Source: Eudromia elegans
Taxonomy: Eukaryota; Chordata; Aves; Tinamiformes; Tinamidae
Direction of reading: 5' to 3'
NCBI GenBank assembly: GCA_003342815.1
Contig: PTEX01000120.1
Span: 1,695,262-1,759,261, forward strand
Length of the DNA stretch: 64,000 nucleotides
The notes beneath the pieces were generated by a model. It worked only from the letters and a program-made list of their open reading frames with translations. It did not search any database and was not told the origin of the DNA. How positions within the stretch are numbered: the first letter of the stretch is position 1; each line of letters opens with the position of its first letter. Below are positions 45,011-57,425 of the stretch, piece by piece. A program made the position numbers and the translations under genes.

Positions 45011-48000
45011 CAACTCAAAATGCCTTATGAACGTGCCCTTATAACTAATGCATAAATGTTCCTATGCACCCAAGCAAATGCCTCCTATTGATACAGAATA
45101 ACCTATCACATTTACTGCTCTATTAATGACTTACCAATGAAAAAAACTAATACACACAGCACCCTTTATGCAATCTGTTGTAATGACTACTGCTCTCTAC
45201 CACCAAAATACACTGCCATACTTCACTGCTAAAAGTCAAACAAAATAGAGAAATATTTTGAAAGAAAACTCATTCCCTGATTAGTTTACATCATTTCTAT
45301 AATTTCTCCCGTCTCTCATGGAAGCACATAAACAACGAAAATTAGTTAGTGAAATGGTTCCTGCCTCCATAAGTGAATAAAAATCAACTTTGGTGATTTG
45401 CAAGAGAAAAGAAGGGTCAATAATTCCTTTACACATACCCAAAAACATATTGAAAGTCACAAAATCTTCCAAATTTCTTTAAAGAAAAACCCCGAAAAAT
45501 AAAGAAATTACTATTCTAACCTGTGAATAAAGAACCTGAAAAAAGGTAAGTCATCAGCCTGAAATCTCCTAATAGGCAAATAAGAGTTCTAGGAATGAGT
45601 TTTGAGAAATTGCTTTGAGATCAGTATTACCATACCACAGGTATCACTGTATTATTGGTATTACTGTTCTGTTAGCTTCTTCAGGGAAAAAAAAAAAAAA
45701 AGACTAAAGAGCATGATTCTGTGAAATAAGTAGCAAGAATTTATTTCTTATGGCTTATTTCACAGAAGATTCCTCTAAGGCATCATTAGGGACTTAGGGA
45801 GCTGAAGAAATCTATCTCATGTTGGATCATCAGATGGTTGCTTGTTTATAGTGTACACCAAGAAGACCAGGACTTCATGTACATTTTCTACACACACATA
45901 AAATACACATTTGTCACAGCAATGATTCCTTTTTTTTTTTTTTTTTTTAATCTATGAGAAATAGATACTTTTAGGAGTGAGGCAGCTAACAATCTGGAAC
46001 AATTACTTTGTAAGCTAATAACATTTAACTGGAAAAGATAGCTAAATGGTTATGTATCCTATGAAATAGAAGAAAGCATATAAAGATTAAAAATAACACT
46101 GAAAAATGAGAGTTGTTTGAGAACATATGTTGCATTAATATAGCATTAAGTAATTATATCTCTTCTCTGCTCAGTTTTATTAATAAAATAAAATCGGTGA
46201 GTAGATTATATCCCACATAGAGCAAGAACTGTTTCCATTATAAAAACTATCCCTTTTCCAGAAAATGAAGCTGTTATAATTCTTGAAGCTTCTATTCTCA
46301 GTTTTTTCCAGTTAGAGATAAATGCAGAACACTACTGCATCTGGTGTATAGTTTAAAAAATTGTTTTATTTGTTTTTTGTTTTGTTTTGTATTCCAGTGA
46401 CAAATAAGTACTGGCAAATGAATGCTGTGGCTGAGGACAAGAGGAAATTGTGTCATCTTATCTTTAGGAGTTTGCCATTCTATCCAAAAATATGCAAAAT
46501 ATAATTTTCCCCTCAATAAAAAAGCATGATAAATTAGCACTTATGTTCCAGCATACTTTCCCAGGAGAAGACTGAAAACCATTTTGGTTTTTTTCCCTCC
46601 ATTTTTTCCCCGTACTATTCTTTTGTTGAAAACTACATAAAGGTAAATCATATAAAATTTAATTGCTCTTGGTATAAAGTTACTGTTCTTTTTCCTTTTT
46701 CTCTAGATTTAATTAACTCTTCTTCATTTTTATGTTTTAAAGACAAATAATCCAGATCCATAAAATTTTATACAACTTTACATTTTAGCACATTGCAGCA
46801 TTAAGGCAATACAAAGAAAATGCACAATACAATTTGGAAGCTAAGAAATATATTTCTTCTTCATGCTTATTTGCAGTTGTTTTCCTATTGAAATCACATA
46901 TCCGGGGTGTTCTTATAAAAGGATTATTTCATATTTATATTCTTTTTACCAATAAGGTTTACATGTTTGTTCGAAAGAGAAAATATCTCAAGTTAAAAAA
47001 AAAAAATGAAAAAGGTAAAAAGCTAAATGATAAAAAGGTTTCAATATTCAGCTGAACTTTGAGACTTATCTGACAGACTTTCAACTCCTGATCTCTTTAA
47101 ATAAAAATTATTTGTATTTTCATTTTTTCTATACTCTTCAAAAAACACTTTGACCTACCATATGTTAAAGACCAAAGAAAGAAACTAAAGCGCATTGGCA
47201 AATGTGGAGAGAGAAGCTACTTCAGAGAAGGCTACAATGATAATTTTCAGTGATGAAGTTCATCAGGCACCAAAATGCTAAGGAGGCTACAACAAAGGAG
47301 ATAAGAAAATACCAGTTTAAAGAATGTTACACCAAAAATACAAATTCTGTCTTTCTCTCACAAGAGAAGTTACATGTCTAAAATAGTTTAATCCTGTGCT
47401 AATAATCATCAGCTACAAATGTTTTCTAAAATACAAGAACTGAGGTGGGATTCCCTCGTGGATGGAATCAGGCTTAGCAAATTAAACAGCAGACTAACAT
47501 AAAATCAAAGTCCACAGGAGGTGGTAATTTCATATGGTACAATAGGAACTTTTCTGTGAGGAAAAGTATTAAAGGAGAAGAAAGAAGCTGACAAATAGCA
47601 GTTCACTGAATCACTGTCCCAGATAAATCCAACAAATAAGAAGGTCATAAGGAAGGTCATTTTCATAGATAGTAGAAGACTTATGAATTTTCTTTTCAGT
47701 AGCAGCATATTTCTATGACCTAAGACTATAGAAGTCTCAGAGGCAAAGTCTGGAAAACAACTGAGGAGAGTTGGGATGGGGAGAGAGGAAAAAAAAACCC
47801 AATACCAAAAGAGCTTTCAACAGCCAACTGCTCACTGCAGTCCTGAGAGAAGCTTCCCAGTACCTTGATCATATAACAGAGGCTTTTTTTTCCACAGTCC
47901 TAATGAGTTCTCTGAAAGTCTTTCCTACTGCAAGGAGATGAACTTATTAACAACCACATACAGCTTAGGTAAGATACATAGATTTTAATGCCAATAGATG

Positions 48001-49798
48001 GTCTAATACACTGGGTAAATTTGTTCTTCACAGACACTTTGCTGTTCCTGCCTGAAAAAGTTGGAGTATGTAAAGCATCTTGTAACGCCAATTATTGAGT
48101 GAATGATAACACAGGATGGAAAGCAATGCTAGGAAGTGGTCAGCTGAGCTAGTTGCGGATGAGAACGCGCTGTGACGGGTTAAATGTAGTGACAAGTACC
48201 TAAGAAGCAGAAGTTTGCAATATAGTACATATGATGCATGGTAATAGTTAAGGCTTATGCCCAGAGTGAATGAAAACTGCAGTTATGACATTTGACCACT
48301 GACCTATATAAATTTCAGTTTTGGGGTGTCTAGGTTCAGATCCTGCTGCTTGATAAGAAAAAAAAAAAAAGTGATCACTCACAACACGTGGAAAGTCAAT
48401 GCTAAGATTCAGCAGACCAGCAACCACCTTAAAATGTAGCATGACTGGCAGCAAAGAAATCTGAGCTGAATATCTAAAAGTAGTTTTACCACATCTTATA
48501 AACAGTTTTTTTGCTTTTCTTTCTTTCTTTCAACAGTAATCTTGCTCTTATCTCATTTTCTGTCTGTATAATACTATAATAATTATGATGTTTGTTCTTT
48601 AAGTGGAGATAAATGTATTATGGCTTGTATGGTGATTAGAAAATATGACCATAAGCTCACTGGAAATGACACAGAATCACTGTGTGTTCACTGCAGGCTT
48701 TGAAGAGTGTGCAGTAAATAAGGCAGAGGCCAACACTTGAATGATGAGGTTAAAAATATTAAGCAGCTGCTATGTTTGCCAGACACCATTCATCTAATAG
48801 AGCGAATGAGGCAGGGAGCCTCAGGGAAATACTGGGCAACTGTGTAATTACAGACTGCATGATAATGAACGTGCACACAGAGGCTGAATTACAGTTTCAT
48901 GGGCAACTTGCATTCTAAGACTTCCTAATTTTTGAATCATCACCTTCACACACACACAGATCAGTTCTTAGATGCAATCCACTCTACTTCTCCATGCCTA
49001 GCTAAAGCAAAAGCTAAAAATACAATAGATTATTTAGATAAACTTGTAGCCTTCAGTATACCATGTTTCATTAGTAGTTTTTGAAAATGAACTACTGCAG
49101 CATAGACCTAATGTTAAAGAAATGTTAACGACTAATCCCAGGACAGCAGAAAGGATTGCTGGGTCCTGCTTCAGCTTTCTCTCAAACGCCATCCATCACA
49201 GACGTCAAAATAAGACTCAAGTCTTGAGAGAGCTTCCTTTCTACATAAACAGTCTACTGCTATTAAATAGTAGTTCTTCACTGCAAATGAAGATATCACT
49301 AAAAATATCACAAATCTGTAATTACAGATTCAGTGGGCATTTAAAATGTTAATAATATTCAAGCCATATATTCCAGAGAGAAGAGTGAAAAAAAAATCCA
49401 AGAGAGAAATATTCACCTGTAGTTTTAGAAACTCCAAAATTTGAAAAAGAATATTATATGAGCAAACAGCCAACCCCACCTACATTTAAAAGTGCTTTAT
49501 TTTATTACGTGAAGAAATAGTTCTGTTTTCAGAACTATGATAGATGCATGATGCACTTAGGAAATTATGCAGCTTACAAACATTCTGCTTCTAAAAAGCA
49601 GTATAAACATGAATCACAGATTTTTCAAAAGAAAGACTGAATGAAAGTTGTGCCTAATTTCTGAAAGAGAAAATACTTCATGACATAAAAATCACTACAA
49701 CTATAGTTGAGTAAAAACCTTTAGCTTCATATTATTCCTGCAATTTCAAACTCAGTCTGTAACACTAATATGGCAAAGGCAAAGAAAATAAAAACAGG
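45011..49798. other. Intronic stretch, no gene recognised
   Basis: AT-rich with several A/T runs (about 45685-45701, 45930-45948). The block 48690-48930 is unusually free of simple repeats and contains AGCAGCTGC, ATTA/TAAT and GGGCAACTG words; it may be conserved non-coding DNA. No exon signature. Confidence 0.55.
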
Positions 49799-50397
49799 TG
49801 TGGCCAAGAAGGCCAATGGGATCCTAGGCTGCATTAGGAGGAGCATTGCCAGCAGGTTGAGGGAGGGGATCTTGCCTTTTACTCAGCCCTCGTGAGGCCA
49901 AACCTGGAGTATTGGGGGCAGTTCTGGCTCCCCAGTACAAGAGGGATGTGGAGCTTCTAGGTAGATCAATGAAGATAATTAAGTGGCTGGAGAATCTATC
50001 TCATGAGGAAAGACAGAGTGAGCTGGGCCTGTTTAGCCTGGAGAAGCGAAGAATGAAAGAGTATCTTACCAACATATACAAATACGCAAGGAGAAAATGT
50101 AAGTAGGATGAAGCCAAACTCTTCTTGGTGCTGGCCGGTGACAGGACAAGGGGTAATGGGTGCAAGTCAAAACAGGAGATTCCATATCCATATGAGGAAG
50201 AACTTCTTTCCTGTCAGGGTGACAGAGCCCTGGAACAGGCTGCCCGGGAGAGGTTGTGGAGTCTCCTTCTCTGGAGAGCTTAAGAACCCACCTGGATGCC
50301 ACCCTGTGCCACATGCTCTAGGTGTCCCTGCCTGAGCATAGAGTTTGGACTAGATGATCTCTAGAGGTCCCTTCCAAACCTAAAGATTCTGTGATTG
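49799..50397 (+). mobile_element. CR1 LINE fragment (copy 7) with 3' end
   Basis: Starts at GTGGCCAAGAAGGCCAATGGGATCC (ORF2 AKKANGIL block). It runs through the SRLREGIL and LSHEERQSELGLFSLEKRR-like segments and the GACAGAGCCCTGGAACAGGC block to AAAGATTCTGTGATTGTG. Reading frames are broken by indels. It is antisense to CSMD3 and is followed 15 bp later by the 30-bp motif and then by another short CR1 tail. Confidence 0.93.
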
Positions 50398-50414
50398 TGT
50401 TCTTTTTTACATAT

Positions 50415-50444
50415 GGAATTAGTGTTAGTGCTGATGACAATTTT
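50415..50444 (+). repeat. 30-bp motif, copy b, between two CR1 3' ends
   Basis: Reads GGAATTAGTGTTAGTGCTGA and ends GACAATTTT. It equals the reverse complement of 43812-43841 apart from one base. Similarity stops at both ends of the motif. Confidence 0.9.
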
Positions 50445-50462
50445 GACAAATGACAAATCTGT

Positions 50463-50522
50463 GAGCAGGAGAGGTTGGACATCTAGGGGTTCCTTACAAT
50501 CTCAACCATTCTGTGATTCTGT
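50463..50522 (+). mobile_element. CR1 LINE 3'-terminal scrap (copy 8)
   Basis: GAGCAGGAGAGGTTGGACAT leads into 'ctaggggttccttacaatctcaacc' and ATTCTGTGATTCTGT: the last 60 bp or so of a CR1 with its terminal repeat. It is a second 3' end only about 65 bp after that of copy 7, in the same orientation. Confidence 0.88.
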
Positions 50523-53500
50523 AGCTGCCTCAGGGACAACATAGGGAAAAAAGCACATAAACCAAATACTTCCAATGAACAGTCTATTGTTTTCATTGTC
50601 CACCATTCCAAAGCATATATTTAAATTAAAAGTCAGACTGTGTAGAATTCCTAAGAATTCTCTAAACTCAATTTTTACCTTCCAAATGATACAAATGTAT
50701 GCATAAGAACAGTCTAAACCAAATTAACACTTTCAAAGCTAGATAGAGTAAGTGTTAAATATGAATATTAAATTTTAAAATATGCTTTTACACTTCTATT
50801 GAATATTATGTCTGAATTATTAGGCATGCAAGCCAAATAACCTGGAATTCCTAGGTCTTGTTGAGTTAAATTAATTGAGCATATGCAAGAGGCAGAATAT
50901 AAACTTCATGCAACTTCTTGAGAGATTTGTAAAAAGATAAAGCACATATACCCACTGCAGTCTAAAGAGAGGTTGAACACAAACTAGAGATATATAACAT
51001 GCAATATTATATATGTTGATGGGAAGGAGGCCAAATTATGCCCTTCCTCAATATCACTTATATATTTTGTCCCAAAATACTTCTACTGCCTATATGATAG
51101 CAAGCATAACAAAATATGCCTTACAGGAGTTTTGACAAAATCAGCAAAATGAATATCTAGTTAATCCTCTATCCTTGGGAGCCTCTGTGGGGAAAGAGAG
51201 ATTAAGGTCTTGGTTTGAGTCCTACAGCTAGGAAATGTTTTTCCTAGTTGAAGAGGGGCAAATTTCAAGAAATTACAGTAACCTGAAATAAGATTTAAAG
51301 TCAAATATTGCAAGACTACTTAATTTAAATGTCTGCCGCTAGATATTTACATACAGAGTAAAAAGTGACTTCAGACTAGAGTTTCCATAAAAAGTCCAAA
51401 ATAAGCTTAAGAAAAATACATTTTTTCACATATTTTTCAAAAATAAAAAAGCTGAAGGCCTAAAGAATTTAGCCCAACATACTGAAACTGAAACATACTT
51501 GCATGTATTTTGCTGAACAAATCACTCTTGGATACAAAGCAAAAGCCTACTTAAAATATGCTATGCAATCTGCTCATGAAGAGGTTTCTGGGGTAGCAAA
51601 TAGAATAGCTTTTGAACCATAGGCATTTTTTAAGTATATCAAACACTGGGATTACAACATGTTACTAGTAGATCCTATACTAGCAGGAATACTGTAGAGT
51701 GTTGCTGTGCCCAGGTCATCCTATATCAAATGATCCAACCTCAAATACAGCTCACACTACAATACAGAACCAAGTATCTTAGTAACCTCTGTTGGCTTCC
51801 TCCTTAGTGAACTAGGCAACAACAATCAGTCCCATGATTTAAACATCATAATTTTACAACTTTTAATGAAATCTGATTCCAACGACTTGCCTAGTCAGTG
51901 TCCTAAATATATCTACTATTAGACTACCACAAAGTGCACCCAGTGGAACTAGAGAACCTCTGGAAGTCATGAAAAAAATCCAGGAAACAGTCAGCTGAGT
52001 AATAAGTTCCTGTAAAAGCCAATTAAGATTATATCTCTTGATAAATTTGTTGAAGAGATCAACATTGGCAAGCTTCCTATCTATGTCTCACATCTATATA
52101 GGATTATTTTTAGCCTACTATAGCTTTTTGGACAAAAAAATAAAAGTGTGTATGTGAAAAAAGATTTAAATACTTCTAAAAGTAATAGAGAGAAAATAAA
52201 GCAAGCAGTTTGAAAGAAAACATTAGTAATATTCCTTAATCTCCCCACTGAGTAATAGGAGTATATCATCAATAGGTGTGCAGCCTAAAAATGTTGAAAG
52301 TGAACAAAATTTGACCCACCATCTGTCTTTCTCAAAAACAGTCAATTAGTGATTTAATTGACTTGGCATGACTGTACATATGTCCCACTGGAACAAGCAA
52401 TTTGGTTTGTAAAAAAGTTATAGAAAAGGAGCCTCAAAGCTTTGAGCTTTCTGTTGTTTTTTGGTGGTGGTGGCAGTATTTTAGAGACATTTTGTATTTT
52501 GGCAAAACTTGCCCAGAGGTTAAATTCTTCCATGTACAGCATCTAGTCTTTTAAAATGTGCTAAAGAAGGAAACAATGCACCATACTGGTATGCCAAATG
52601 TTATCTATTATGTATTACATTGTGTCTATACTTTCATTTTCATTGTTTAAGATGGTGCAAAAAGTTAACTTTAGAAATGGCGATGTTAACAGAATACATA
52701 ACTGTCTACTCTTAACATATGTTATTTTCTCAGCTTATATGTACATTAGCACAAGGTACATTTTAAGGATTATATTCCATTTAATTCCTCTATTTATTCC
52801 TATATATTTATATGGTTATGCAGGCTAGGATTTGCAGTCTAGGTGAAAAAGAAGCAATCTGGACTGAAAATAGAATTAGCAAAGTAAGATTTAAACAAGC
52901 TTGCACTGCAGCACAGTATTTTTAGTTAACCATAGTCCTCTAAGGTTTTGCTCATCATATATAAAATAATCTTAGAACATCAACGTGACCTACAAATGTC
53001 ACACACAAAGCAACCATAGCACTTAGCTTATTTTATTCTTTTTACAGTTAAAATTTATTTTTAATTGATGCATTTTCTCTGGGATCATATTGCCAGCATG
53101 AGTTTAGAAGATTTAAGAAAAACCCTGCAAAACTACTGCAACTTCATGCATAACCCATAGAAGCTGTTTTCATACTTGTTTAAAGCAACTGTAAGCCTTC
53201 CTGGATAAAGCAGGATTCCTGAGGATTTCCTGGTCTGAAGGCCCTCAGTTCCTTAATCCTAAATTTCTCAGCAGAGGGCCAGACTTGGCACAGCTCACTC
53301 AGCTCCACCTGGATGCCAGTTCCTTGTTTTGAGTGGAGCTAGGCTCTGGCAGGATTCCCAGTCAGAAAATCCTTGAGTTTTAGTGTTAATGTTAGTCTCT
53401 GCCTCATCCCTAAACACAACCTTACATGAGGCTTACAGGACTCCTGTATGCTTACATGTGCACCTGGCTTTGCATTGGACTGAAAACACTATCACATCTC

Positions 53501-54725
53501 AGCACTTGCCCAGGCCTGCCTTGGTCAAAGTGAGCAAACTGAGATTAAGATTATATAGACAATGATAACCTTAAGACAATCATATAAAATAAGAGTCAGA
53601 CAAAGGCAGGAAGACACTGCACAACAAGCAATAGCATTGATGGCCATGGGAACTGGGGGAGGTGATGCAGGAGGGATGAGGGAGGCAATGAGGGAGGCAA
53701 TGCCAGGCCTGGGAATCAAGGAGAAGGAAGGTAGCCATGTTCAGAACAAGCTTCTGGGCAGATCCAACTACTCACAGTGAGGCACTTCTCCAAAAGATGA
53801 GCTCAGGGTAACTTGTCACACACATCTTCCTACTCCAGCTTCATCACACAGCAGACACCATAGGTACTAGGGAGGTTATGTACATTAGAAGGTAATGTGT
53901 ATTTTACACCTGCGTATGTTATCTACCTCAGCTGTGTCGTTAACAAGCCCTTTCTATATTACTTAGATAATTAGATTTTTAAAACATGAACTGGATTTAT
54001 AATAAATTCTTTGTTCTGTATTTCCTTTTGATCATAACCAAATTTTAAGTGCTGGTTCCACTACAGCATGAACTCTCATGAATGTAATTTCCTTTGGTCA
54101 GTTCTGGCTGGCACAAACTCAACATCCTAGTTTCTTAAGCTTATCTCTCTGAAATGTTGCCTTCTGAGGAAAGGATTACAAGCCTTGTTTTTTGGATTTG
54201 AAACTCACTTCAAGGATCTAGCTGCCAAAACTTCGTTTGGTGTTAATTTCCAAAAGCTCTTCAAATTTTGATTTTGGCTAGTTTTCCCGACTGTTTCCAA
54301 GTACTCAGTTTTTAAACAGCTTCACCAATAGATCTTGTAGTATTGCACACAGCTTATTATATGGCCAGTACAGTTCTTTTTTTTTTTTTTTCCCCCCCTA
54401 GGATTTTATTCTATTTAACCTATGCTTTCTTTTGTTTAATGTCATCTAATTAATTCCATCAAGCTAATTCCTGTATTTGCTTGGTATTTTACATTAATAC
54501 GCAGAGAAAGTTATCATGTCTTCTCTTTAATTATCCTTTAATAATGTTATTGGATATGGTGCCTATTTAGTAGAAGTCATTTTCTTCCCAAATTAGTCTC
54601 TAGCAACTTACACAAATTAAGAATAAGTGAAAATTCTTAAGTGTCTAACAATAGCAATAACCAAAATTAGTTTGCAGGCACATGCTCACACCTATTTCCT
54701 TTCCAGTGTCACTGAATATGATTAA

Positions 54726-54758
54726 TTAAATTAATATTAAATTAATATTAAATTAATA
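54726..54758. repeat. 11-bp tandem repeat, three copies
   Basis: TTAAATTAATA three times without mismatch. Confidence 0.95.
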
Positions 54759-57369
54759 TTTTACCTTCTGTTTTCATAAGAAAATATATTTCCATTCATT
54801 GCTTTGTTAATCATTTTATTTAAAAATGCTAGTATCTCTTCAATTTCATTAAGAAAGAAGTATAATTTACTGAAATGAAAAGATTACCTTAACTTTCTTT
54901 CTGTACTATTAAATAAATGACAAAAAATCTGTAAAACATTAGATTTCTTGGAACGACTTAAAATTTCCAGGACATAGCAATCTCAGATACTTCTCTCCTG
55001 AGTTATTCAGGATAGGGACTTAGAACAGTTTCTCTAGACTAACCTAGCTGAGAATTCACCTGTGGCCTTTTTCATTAACTGTCTCCATCCCCTGTCAATC
55101 AGCTTTAATAAAGTAGTTGTCACAGAATCATTGACTTCATTATCCTTATATGTGAAAATCCTGAACAAATTCAGCAATTGGCTCCCAACCTCTCTTTCTA
55201 TGCACAAACTAGGCAAAAATGGTATGTTGTTAAAAATCAGCCAAATAAGTAAATTCAGTTGAGGATCCACATGCATATAGGTTAGCTACTTATAAGGTTA
55301 GCTGCAAGGTTACCTACTTTTTCTGTTTGTTTGGGTTATTTTTGGAAGATATTACAGCCTAAGTAGTTGATCAAGTATAGTTGATTATAGCATAGCAAAA
55401 AAAAAATTGTATTTCCAGGCAGCTCTCAGTATTTCTTCATACTAAATCACAAGATTAATGCTTTTGGGGGGAACTGGATTGCAATTAAAGAGGTTTTCAT
55501 TGCTAGTGATATGTGATAATGAAAAATTTGAATCAACAGAGATTTCACACAATTGATAGAAGAATTACAAACACAAAAACAAAGTGCAAGTTTACAGCTC
55601 AAATCTTCAACTTTGTAACTGCTAAAAAAAAGGCAAAAAAGAAAAAAAAATTTCCAGATTATTTTCAAAATTATATAATTGATAAATGTTGACAACTCTA
55701 TAGAAATTTTGAATATTTTGTGAAAATAGAGGAGACGAAAGACTATTTTGCATTTATTTATGAAAACTGTAGGGAAAATATAATTTACTTTACTCTTAAC
55801 ATTTGACTTAATATTTTACTTTTAAATGCCAAAATTTGGGTTTCAGATTATATAAGCACATATAGAAAAAATATTATTTATAGATATACATGATTATAAA
55901 ATTTTGTCATCTGGTTAAAGTCATTATTTTATCATAATTAATAAAAGGGATAATTAGCAATTCAAGTGTATATTATTCTAGCAATGTTAAATTCTCAATC
56001 TAAGCTTATCTTTGTCAATTTTGAAAGCCTCAGATCCTTGAGGTACAACTTGCAAGCTTGTACTTGAACTTTAGACATTTTAGCACGCAATTCCATTTTG
56101 AATATATAAAAGTGCTAAATTGCACATATTGCAATAAAATCACTAAATAGAGAAGTGATAAATACACTCAAAGCAAATATTACAACAAAAGCAACATTTC
56201 TGGATAATCATCTGTTCTTCTAGTTATATCAAGTTAGAATTTCTTAAGGTTTTTTTGACATCCACTTTTTCATTTTCTTTTGTTCAAATAGATTTCATAA
56301 ATTCAGCTAAAGTTAAAAGAATAAGCTAAGGATAGATCATCTACTCTCATTTTTTGGTATGGACACTAATCAAAAGCTAACTGTTTAAAAGATCTGGAAG
56401 AGAAGGAAGGGAGGGAGGAGAGCGAGAGAGTGAGTGTCCTGGTAAATGGCTTTCTCGTTTAAATGAAGGAGTTCTCTACAACTGGACATAGTTGTTGCAA
56501 TAATTAGTTACTGAAATATGATCAGTTTCTGGCATTGTTCCCTTTGCCTTATGTTGCATATAAAGCTTTAAAGCAAGCAAAATGAAATTAAACAAGAAAT
56601 CACCAACAACAAAACACACTGGCAGTTTTACTTTAGGGAATAGCTCAGCAGTCAGATACCTTGACACTATCTCTGAGAAGTCATCACTCCATGCAATATT
56701 TTGTTTTCTATTAAACCCACATCTTTCAGTATCTTGAAAAAGCTGCAAGAGAGTTTACCCCCTTCCACTCCAATCATGAGAACAAGAAGCTGTGATATAC
56801 TTCAAATTCCTTTCCATCAACCTGTGATCCAAAGAAAGTTACATAAAACTGACTTTGACCATTAGCTTAATGCTGAGGTGTAAATTAATCAAAATGAAAT
56901 AAATCCTTTCCTAATTCCTAGAATGTATTAAAAAGAAAAAAGGCTAGACTTAAAATTGAAGGGAGAATGGTCAAGAATGGTCTTTTTTTTAATTTGACAA
57001 CACATACTAAGAGATACTGTCTCATGATATTGGAGACTGTTCTTTTCTCAGTTCTACAGAATTAACATGTCACTCATTTCATAAAATACCCTTTAAAAAT
57101 AAATCATGGGGCATCATTGAGTTTGTCTTCAATTTGTCACTTTTCATTGAGCATAAAATATTTTATATATAAACACATTTACACTATGCAGGAATGAAAG
57201 GGAGAGGAGAAAGAAAAAAGAAATGAATGAACAAAAAATCCACATTTCTGGTGGTCTTTCTGAGCATGACCACAACAGCAGCTAATTCAAAAGCTTGAGC
57301 CATTAGCTGGACATAACTGAGAAGTGGCTTTTGATCTAAAGATGTAACTGCTTATTTTTATTCCATTTG

Positions 57370-57425
57370 CTAATAGGTGGACTAATAGGTCCTAATAGTC
57401 CCACCTAGTCCTAATAGGTGGACTA
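57370..57425. repeat. Short direct and inverted repeat cluster
   Basis: CTAATAGGTGGACTA occurs at 57370-57384 and 57411-57425. Between them TAGTCCCACCT is a near reverse complement of AGGTGGACTA. Probably a local slippage or fold-back rearrangement. Confidence 0.9.

Noticed and set aside
53562..53780. 72-codon open frame in the GC-richer island
   Set aside because: Gly/Met-rich product from a purine-rich tandem; no homology recognised.
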